Source: Calothrix sp. NIES-4101
GTDB taxonomy: Bacteria > Cyanobacteriota > Cyanobacteriia > Cyanobacteriales > Nostocaceae
DNA: 64,000 nt
Reading direction: 5' to 3'
Assembly: GCA_004296455.1 (NCBI GenBank)
Contig: AP018280.1
Coordinates: forward strand, 4,898,001-4,962,000
Position 1 is the first letter of the stretch; each line of letters begins with the position of its first letter. The notes under the pieces were generated by a model. It saw only the letters and a list, made by a program, of their open reading frames with translations. It ran no database searches and was not told where the DNA came from. The position numbers were made by a program, and so were the translations under genes. Below, one piece after another: positions 57,874 through 64,000 of the stretch.

Positions 57874-59004
57874 CTATTTATTCACTTCCAATAAGCGTGA
57901 ATTTGCCAATCTATCCAACCATTTCTGGAAGTAAACTATATTTGCAGTTTTCTCACTTGGTTCTTGTGTATCTGCTGGATGGGGCATTAATCCCAAAATT
58001 GTTGCACTGGTAACGCAAAACATCGATTTTTGAAAACTTATACAAATTTGTACGAGTAAATCATCTTCACCTCTAAGGCTTTTGCGATAAATTTCATGCA
58101 AATATTCAGGTAGAAAATGTCGCATATCTTGCATAAGTAAAGTTGGCGGAATACCAGCACCACCAATTGGTAATGGATCAGCATATAATGCTCCATATTG
58201 AAACCTCGCTTGATCAGCTGGTATTTGATATGCTTGAGCATTGTAGGAAACCGTTCCTGGGAAAGGTGTTCCTCTAAAAAAAACAGCTTCAACGTAAGGA
58301 ATTGCCGTGTCTGGTAAGAAGGTTAAACCTAAAGATTTTGGCAGAATATCATAGACTTTTTCTTGAATTTTTACGGCATAAGTAATGGGTTTACCAGCAT
58401 CAGCAACCAAGCCATTTTTTATATAGTCTATAACTTGGGGAATTGATGTAATTTTACCTGCATCATAAAGGTCTGACATGGTGAGGAAAATATCAGCCAT
58501 GACGCGCCAAAATTGACCTAAACCACTATAGTAACTGGAGACACGCAGTTGTTCCAGGAGAAAGTCAGGAAATAATTGATTGAGTCCTAAAACAAAAGGA
58601 TTATTTTTGAATTTGGCGAGAATAACTGCTTTGGCACGTTCTTGAAATTCTGGTGTATCTAAATAGGTATCAAGTCCACCACCACCATGCCAATACATAG
58701 CTTTCATACAATATTCGGCATATTCAAAATTTATTCTGTCATGCCACCAATGGCGCAATAATTTATTACTGGAAACTTCACCATTAAAGTATTTAAAAAA
58801 TGGGAAAAATATCAAGAACTGATTTTCGGCGATGTAAATGAGATTTTGGGAATATGCATCTAAAACTATGCCATAACTTTTGAGAATACCAACTACCTCC
58901 ATGACATTTTGGGAAGTATCTGGAAGTAAACCTTCGGCACTTTGTAGTTTTTTAACGTACTCAGCTAATGGGTAATTTTGCAGTTTCTTTTTAGTTATGA
59001 CCAT
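57874..59004 (-). CDS. cupB: CO2 hydration protein, CupB/ChpX type
   Basis: Hydrophilic subunit of the specialised NDH-1MS complexes, converting CO2 to bicarbonate on the cytoplasmic side of the thylakoid. 376 residues: FFKYFNGEVSSNKLLRHWWH, EYCMKAMYWHGGGGLDTYL, LGQFWRVMADIFLTMSDLYD and AIPYVEAVFFRGTPFPGTVS are family features. The length (about 376) and the absence of a cupS gene next door fit CupB (constitutive system) better than the longer CupA. Directly behind ndhF-ndhD, 97 bp after ndhD. Confidence 0.87.
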   Translation of the reverse strand: MVITKKKLQNYPLAEYVKKLQSAEGLLPDTSQNVMEVVGILKSYGIVLDAYSQNLIYIAENQFLIFFPFFKYFNGEVSSNKLLRHWWHDRINFEYAEYCMKAMYWHGGGGLDTYLDTPEFQERAKAVILAKFKNNPFVLGLNQLFPDFLLEQLRVSSYYSGLGQFWRVMADIFLTMSDLYDAGKITSIPQVIDYIKNGLVADAGKPITYAVKIQEKVYDILPKSLGLTFLPDTAIPYVEAVFFRGTPFPGTVSYNAQAYQIPADQARFQYGALYADPLPIGGAGIPPTLLMQDMRHFLPEYLHEIYRKSLRGEDDLLVQICISFQKSMFCVTSATILGLMPHPADTQEPSEKTANIVYFQKWLDRLANSRLLEVNK

Positions 59005-59100
59005 AGTATTTATTCAGGAAAGGAAACAGAGGAAAATAAATAGAGAAAAGAGAAACGGAGGAGGAGGAAAAGTATACTCCTGACTCCAAATCCTCAATCC

Positions 59101-60588
59101 TTATTCACTAATAGATATATGTGCCACTACATTCTGAGTATTCACCATTGCTGTAGTGGTTGGTTCTATCCAGCGCATCAACCATGCTGGTTGGATACCA
59201 AAAATGATAATTAGTACTGCTAGCACAAAAGCAGGAATGCGATCGCTCCAGTATACTCTTGGTAAGTTCGTTACTTGTTCTGATAATCGTCCAAAGAAAG
59301 CCCGATTCATCAAAATCAAAAAATAAACTGCTGTTAAGCCGGTTCCAATCATTGATAATAAGGTTTGCACAGGAAATACTGTGAAGCTACCACGAAAGAC
59401 AATAAATTCGGAGATAAATCCCACCATTCCCGGTATTCCAGCACTTGCCATGACTCCGGCTACCAGTAACGTACCAATTAATGGCATTCCCCGTTCTGGG
59501 TTGAATAAGCCATGTAAAACATCTAGGTTACGGGTACCTGCTTTTTTATACACGACACCGACAAGCAAAAAGAGTAAAGCGGAAATTAAACCGTGACTAA
59601 TCATTTGTAAAACCGTACCCAATAAGCTTAATGGGGTAGCGGCGGCGGCAGCCAGTAAGATATAACCCATATGTCCAATCGAACTATATGCCACCATTTT
59701 CTTCATATCTTTTTGAGCGATCGCACAGGAAGAACCGTACAATACACTAATGACAGCCCAAGTGGCTAACCAGGGTGCGAGATATGTCCAAGCTTCAGGT
59801 AGTAGGTTCATCCCAAATCGTAGCATCCCATAGGTTCCTAACTTGAGGAGTACACCAGCTAGCAACACGGATATTGGTGTCGAAGCTTCAACGTGTGCAT
59901 CGGGTAGCCATGTGTGAAAGGGAACCAAGGGAAATTTAATCCCAAAACCAATTAAAATTCCCACTAAGAGTAAGGTTTGTGTCGCTAATGGTAGCGATGA
60001 TGTATTCAAACCTTCTAAGGCAAATGTGGAAGCACCACTTAACCAAACCATCCCTAGGAAACTCGCTAAAATCAGGATTCCCGAAAATGCTGTGTAAATC
60101 AAAAATTTTGTGGCTGCATAACCACGTTTTTCTCCACCCCAGATAGCAATCAGTAGATAAAGAGGAATTAATTCGAGTTCATAAAACAGGAAAAACAGGA
60201 GTAAATCCTGGGCTAAAAATGCTCCTGTTACGCCGATATTAAGAACTAATAGCAGCGAATAATACAATCGTGGACGGTTAATAGATATGTCGCTACTATA
60301 AACTGCAATGCAAGTTAATAGTCCGTTCAATACTAACAACGGCAAAGATAAACCATCGATACCAAGGTGATAATTCAAACCCAAAGTATCAATCCAAGGC
60401 AAGAATTCTGCAAACTGTTGGGTGATATCTTTGGGGTTAAACAAGATTGCTAAAACTAGCGTCCATGCGAAGGCAATGCCAGCAAATACAAAAGCCACCT
60501 GACGAGATATTTTTGGATTCATCTCAACAGGCAAAAACCCGATAATTATAGCCCCAATTAAGGGCAATAAAATTAGAGTAGTGAGCAT
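59101..60588 (-). CDS. ndhD: NAD(P)H-quinone oxidoreductase subunit 4, CO2-uptake type (NdhD)
   Basis: Proton-pumping membrane subunit with 13-14 hydrophobic segments, 495 residues. Antiporter-family signatures: FLFYELELIPLYLLIAIWGG (key Glu), GFGIKFPLVPFHTWLPDAHV (key Lys), KKMVAYSSIGHMGYI and MISHGLISALLFLLVGVVY. Placed between ndhF and cupB it is most likely the NdhD3/D4-type subunit of the CO2-uptake complex and not the respiratory NdhD1/D2. Confidence 0.93.
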   Translation of the reverse strand: MLTTLILLPLIGAIIIGFLPVEMNPKISRQVAFVFAGIAFAWTLVLAILFNPKDITQQFAEFLPWIDTLGLNYHLGIDGLSLPLLVLNGLLTCIAVYSSDISINRPRLYYSLLLVLNIGVTGAFLAQDLLLFFLFYELELIPLYLLIAIWGGEKRGYAATKFLIYTAFSGILILASFLGMVWLSGASTFALEGLNTSSLPLATQTLLLVGILIGFGIKFPLVPFHTWLPDAHVEASTPISVLLAGVLLKLGTYGMLRFGMNLLPEAWTYLAPWLATWAVISVLYGSSCAIAQKDMKKMVAYSSIGHMGYILLAAAAATPLSLLGTVLQMISHGLISALLFLLVGVVYKKAGTRNLDVLHGLFNPERGMPLIGTLLVAGVMASAGIPGMVGFISEFIVFRGSFTVFPVQTLLSMIGTGLTAVYFLILMNRAFFGRLSEQVTNLPRVYWSDRIPAFVLAVLIIIFGIQPAWLMRWIEPTTTAMVNTQNVVAHISISE

Positions 60589-60603
60589 AATGAACTAGAG
60601 AGA

Positions 60604-60665
60604 GGGCAGGGGAAGTGGGAGATTTGGGAGGGTGGGGGAGTGAGAGAGTGGGAGAGGGAGGGAGT
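60604..60665. other. G-run-rich tract in the ndhF-ndhD spacer
   Basis: Six runs of three to five G within 35 bp on the plus strand (60604-60638), plus further GGG runs to 60660; the minus-strand transcript is therefore C-rich. A potential G-quadruplex on the template strand for ndhF/ndhD transcription. Confidence 0.5.
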
Positions 60666-60736
60666 GAGAGAATTAATAAAAGAAGCATCTTTCTTTTTTG
60701 TCTCCCCATCCCCGCATTCCCTCGTCTTCCTAATTT

Positions 60737-62593
60737 TTAAAATGGCAAATTATCCAAAAGACCTAAAGACCAACTAATGAAAAAACCTAGTATGCTAACA
60801 CCAATCAAAATGGTGAGCATATATCCTTGCGATTGTCCAGAAATACTATATTTCAAACTTTGTCCGCCGAATATCGCCGCGAATCCAACTAAGTTAACTA
60901 AGCCATCAACCAGATAGCGATCGCTCCATGCTGATATTCTAGATAACATGGCTACAAGGGCAACAACTGTCGTTTTATACAGACGGTCTATGTAAAAGTC
61001 ATAGCCCAATAAATCCTGAATGAACCGCCATAAAAATACTGTGGAACGCGACCAGGCTTTATGTAGGTGAATTGTTGAGCCAATAATTAAACCCAGGGAT
61101 GTGGAGGATACCAATAGAATCAATACGTACCAATTTACACTTTCCCACGCTGGTAATAAATACCATTGTTGCAGCATTAAGGGCACTAACAAATTCGCCA
61201 CCGTCAGCGATACCATCGGTACAGCCATTTGCCAACCGACTTCGGGAGCGCGACGGGTTTTTTGCTGTGGTTTGCCCCAAAATACAAGTCGGAATATCCT
61301 GGTCAAATTTAATGCTGTTAAACCATTGACTAATACTAAAATCCCAATTACCCAAGGGGAAATAGTGGCTAACCCATCAGCCCAAGCCAACATTGCCCAA
61401 AAACTACCCAAAGGCAGCATTGTCACCATTCCCGCCGCGCCAACCACAAATGCAGTCGTTGTAGCTGGCATCCGCGACCACAAACCGCCCATTTCAGTTA
61501 AATCTTGGCTGCTGGTGGTATAGATGATGGAGCCAGAACTCATAAATAATAGAGCTTTGGCGATCGCATGGGTAAATAGCAGCATCAAGGCAACCCCACC
61601 CTGTTCTAAACCCACTGCTAAAAACACCAAACCCATGTAAGCACTGGTAGAATGCGACAGCGCCCGTTTGATATCAATCTGGGCAATGGAAACTAAGGTT
61701 GCTCCTACTGCCGTCATCACCCCCATAACCACTAACGCATTTAGGGCTACTGGTGACAGTGTTAAAATTGGCTGAAGTTTGTAGAGAACGTAAGCACCAC
61801 CTGCTACCACCATCGAATTTCGCAATACCGATGCCGGATTTGGCCCTTCCATTGCCTCATCCAACCACAAATGCAGAGGAAACTGAGCGCATTTACCCGC
61901 AGGGCCAGCAATCAATGCTAATCCTAATAAAGTCGATACTACAGGGCTTAACTGGGCGGTTTGTGCCCATTCGTACAAATCCGAAAAATTCAAACTCCCG
62001 GCAATACTTGAAAGTGCCACAACTCCCATCAACAGCAACAAATCACCAACCCGCTTTGTCCAAAAAGCATCCCTCGCTGCTGTCACCACGAGTGGTTGGG
62101 CGTACCAAAAGCCAACCAACAAGTATGTCGATAAAGTTAAGACTTCCAATAGAGCATAGCTGAGAAACAGGGAATCACTAATCGCCAAGCCGCTTAGTGC
62201 CGCCTCAAAAAAGCCCATCAACGCAAAAAACCGTGCCAAAGACCAGTCTTTTTCCATGTAGCCAAGGGCATAAATTTGTGCTAGCACACTCAACCCGGTA
62301 ATCAAAACCGTTGCCCCAATACTGACAGGCGAAATTTCTAACGCAACTGATAAATCAAATCCCGCAGCACTAAACCAAGTAATAACTGGGTTTTGCTGGT
62401 CGCGATTCCAGATATCTTTGAAAACAAGTAGGCTGTGGACAAAACCAATTATCGTTGTCAACAAATTAAAATAAGCAGCTGGTCTGGGTCCTGTACGACG
62501 AACTAACCCTACTGCCCAAGGTAGGGTAAAAAGCGCCCCTACTAAGCCGTAAAAAGGAATCCAGCCACTTGTTAAGAATAAAAATTGATTCAT
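60737..62593 (-). CDS. ndhF: NAD(P)H-quinone oxidoreductase subunit 5, CO2-uptake type (NdhF)
   Basis: Distal proton-pumping membrane subunit, 618 residues with about 16 hydrophobic segments and the long lateral helix near the C-terminus. Motifs: LLEVLTLSTYLLVGFWYAQP, GPAGKCAQFPLHLWLDEAME, ASVLRNSMVVAGGAYVLYKL, IKRALSHSTSAYMGLVFLA and THAIAKALLFMSSGSIIY. First gene of ndhF-ndhD-cupB. The 680-bp gap to ccmK holds its promoter. Confidence 0.93.
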   Translation of the reverse strand: MNQFLFLTSGWIPFYGLVGALFTLPWAVGLVRRTGPRPAAYFNLLTTIIGFVHSLLVFKDIWNRDQQNPVITWFSAAGFDLSVALEISPVSIGATVLITGLSVLAQIYALGYMEKDWSLARFFALMGFFEAALSGLAISDSLFLSYALLEVLTLSTYLLVGFWYAQPLVVTAARDAFWTKRVGDLLLLMGVVALSSIAGSLNFSDLYEWAQTAQLSPVVSTLLGLALIAGPAGKCAQFPLHLWLDEAMEGPNPASVLRNSMVVAGGAYVLYKLQPILTLSPVALNALVVMGVMTAVGATLVSIAQIDIKRALSHSTSAYMGLVFLAVGLEQGGVALMLLFTHAIAKALLFMSSGSIIYTTSSQDLTEMGGLWSRMPATTTAFVVGAAGMVTMLPLGSFWAMLAWADGLATISPWVIGILVLVNGLTALNLTRIFRLVFWGKPQQKTRRAPEVGWQMAVPMVSLTVANLLVPLMLQQWYLLPAWESVNWYVLILLVSSTSLGLIIGSTIHLHKAWSRSTVFLWRFIQDLLGYDFYIDRLYKTTVVALVAMLSRISAWSDRYLVDGLVNLVGFAAIFGGQSLKYSISGQSQGYMLTILIGVSILGFFISWSLGLLDNLPF

Positions 62594-63275
62594 TTAAGTT
62601 TCCTTGCGTTTGTACAAAATGTACAAATTTGACTAGCAGCTATAAACCTATATTGTGGGAATATTTGAATTGATGATGTTCTTTAAACAGCTTTGTCTTT
62701 CTGATTTTCCAGGAAAACATGAGAGCAAGACTACAGTACTTTTCATAAATAAATATTTCTATCTCTTTACAAAACGGTAATTTTCAGTTGCTTTTGCTAA
62801 TATCAAGACTCCACTTAATAGATTATATAATTTTTTCTTATATAATCCTTGATTTGTGTATAGTTTGATTACCTGATGTTTGAGTTCACAGTAAAGTTGG
62901 CAGCAAAAAAACTGGGACACTGCTACTGCACTCCCATCAAGTTAGGTAGTTATTCCCCACCAAGATTTTCAACCCTTGTAAATCGGATTGAAAAAACAAT
63001 ATAAAAAAATTATAAATCAGAAGCGATCGCTCTAGAAAGCCTTAAATATCAATAGTGGGCAAAGAACCCCAGTTTCGATTAAAAGCCTTTTTCTGGAAGG
63101 CGTTAAGATTTTTAAAACTATTTCATTATAAACTATTATAGTAATTTATATTGCCAGGGGTGCAATCGTTTTCTATGCTTAATTTTAGAGTTCTTTTGAA
63201 CTTCCAAAATCGGCACCCCCGTCAAAATTTTTCAAAAATTACTGAAATTGCACTAAATTTTTTAGGAGTCCTGCG
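62594..63275. other. Divergent control region between ndhF and ccmK
   Basis: 680 bp without a gene. It holds an ACTAT-T-ATAGT palindrome inside TATAAACTATTATAGTAA at about 63127-63144, a GCCTT...AAGGC hairpin at about 63089-63105 and a HIP1 site at 63024. LysR-type regulators (NdhR/CcmR, CmpR) control such genes in other cyanobacteria; I cannot point to a firm site. Confidence 0.4.
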
Positions 63276-63584
63276 ATGCCAATTGCGGTTGGAATGATTG
63301 AAACAAAAGGTTTTCCAGCAGTTGTAGAAGCTGCTGATGCGATGGTGAAAGCCGCTCGTGTAACTTTGGTAGGATATGAAAAAATCGGTAGCGCTCGCGT
63401 TACAGTAATTGTGCGTGGCGACGTATCGGAAGTGCAAGCTTCGGTTGCTGCTGGAATTGAGGCTGCTCGTCGCGTCAATGGCGGTGAAGTGGTTTCCACA
63501 CACATTATTGCTCGTCCTCACGAAAACTTGGAATACGTTCTGCCAATTCGCTACACCGAAGCGGTAGAGCAATTCCGAACTTAG
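63276..63584 (+). CDS. ccmK: Carboxysome shell hexamer protein CcmK
   Basis: BMC-domain protein forming the flat hexameric facets of the beta-carboxysome. 102 residues: [60 protein letters not shown] and [18 protein letters not shown]. The pore motif KIGSAR has Ala where most CcmK1/K2 have Gly. AGGAG lies 7 bp before the ATG. A second ccmK follows 358 bp later, as expected for ccmK1/K2 tandems before ccmLMN. Confidence 0.96.
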   Translation: MPIAVGMIETKGFPAVVEAADAMVKAARVTLVGYEKIGSARVTVIVRGDVSEVQASVAAGIEAARRVNGGEVVSTHIIARPHENLEYVLPIRYTEAVEQFRT

Positions 63585-63942
63585 AGTTTCGGGATTTAAG
63601 TTTTGGGACTTAAGTTTCGGGATTTTAGATTTATGATTTTGCCAAAAGTTGAGCCTTGATGGTGAGCAGTTGTCGCTACTTGTAACATCTGGTATTACCG
63701 GGAGGGTTTCTCTCCATTGCCAACTTTTGCAAATGGATTTTAGATTTAGCTGTTAGTGAATCACTTAAGCGAAGTCAAACATGGAAGATGTACTTTTATT
63801 TTTAAGTAAAGTCCCAATCCAAAATCCACAATCTAAAATCTAAAATCTAAAATCCCCAATCACTCAGGGCATTGCCCATCTTGTCAATGAAATAGTTTTA
63901 CTGGTTTTCAGTTTTTAGCTCGCTGGTTAAGGATTTAAAATA
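63585..63942. repeat. Spacer between ccmK genes with short tandem repeats
   Basis: Begins with three tandem 14-15 bp units of the type TTTCGGGATTTAAGT (63588-63629) and ends with the heptamer repeat TAAAATC (63830-63855), the same unit as upstream of zwf. No gene in the 358 bp. Confidence 0.55.
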
Positions 63943-64000
63943 ATGTCAATTGCAGTAGGAATGGTTGAGACTCTGGGTTTCCCAGCAGTTGTAGAAGCGG
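63943..64000 (+). CDS. ccmK: Second CcmK shell protein, cut by the window edge
   Basis: The first 19 residues are [19 protein letters not shown], the canonical N-terminus of CcmK2-type shell proteins, differing from the upstream copy at three positions (Ser2, Val8, Leu11). AAGGA precedes the ATG at a usable distance. The rest of the gene lies beyond the window. Confidence 0.93.
   Translation, partial: MSIAVGMVETLGFPAVVEA

Overview
The window comes from a cyanobacterium, most likely a filamentous, heterocyst-type (Nostocales) one. The evidence is a kaiABC cluster whose KaiA is the short, C-terminal-domain-only form; a TolC/HgdD-like gene directly behind kaiC; an fbp-zwf-opcA cluster; NDH-1 CO2-uptake genes next to ccmK carboxysome genes; psb34 and ycf20; very frequent GCGATCGC (HIP1) octamers; and AT-rich intergenic DNA full of small palindromic repeats. 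No rRNA or tRNA gene and no complete transposase gene was recognised.

Layout. 0-5.5 kb: an RRM RNA-binding protein, then fbp, a decayed tal (transaldolase) pseudogene, zwf and opcA (oxidative pentose phosphate entry). 5.7-10.4 kb (minus): kaiA-kaiB-kaiC followed 10 bp later by a TolC-family exporter. 11.8-15.4 kb: a large hybrid histidine kinase with degenerate receivers. 15.5-23.8 kb: a GT-C glycosyltransferase, a lipoprotein, Ycf20, glycerate kinase, a secreted Tyr/Arg-rich protein, SelO, a SMI1/KNR4 protein and a GNAT. 23.9-32.2 kb: cobalamin (corrin ring) genes, namely cobG under a B12 riboswitch, then cobH, cobI and a cbiG-cobJ fusion on minus, an alpha/beta hydrolase overlapping cobL on plus, and cobK convergent. 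32.4-41 kb: peptide deformylase, a tiny membrane protein, psb34, an FtsX-like protein, a DUF3598-like protein, PcrA/UvrD helicase and a metallophosphoesterase. 41.3-46.4 kb (minus): a lipoate ligase family protein, a YbjN-domain protein, and egtC-egtB-egtD for ergothioneine.

46.4-56.4 kb is the accessory part. It holds two toxin-antitoxin modules whose toxin genes are both frameshifted, HIP1-anchored tandem repeats, a two-zinc-ribbon protein of unknown role, an Rpn/PD-(D/E)XK protein, a TM2-domain gene split by a 173-bp MITE-like element with 4-bp target duplications, ahcY, an unknown gene pair behind a possibly structured leader, and a Uma2 protein with a changed catalytic residue. 56.4-64 kb: a GT4 glycosyltransferase, cupB-type CO2 hydration gene, ndhD and ndhF (minus), then ccmK and the start of a second ccmK (plus) at the window edge.

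Functionally the core genes cover carbon handling: CO2 uptake (ndhF-ndhD-cupB), carboxysome shell (ccmK), Calvin/OPP switching (fbp, zwf, opcA) and photorespiratory glycerate recovery (glycerate kinase). Also present are the circadian clock, B12 synthesis, methyl-cycle recycling (ahcY) and thiol antioxidant synthesis (egt). The least expected observations are small-scale decay events visible only by reading across frames: the tal remnant, the two broken toxins and the MITE-split TM2 gene.
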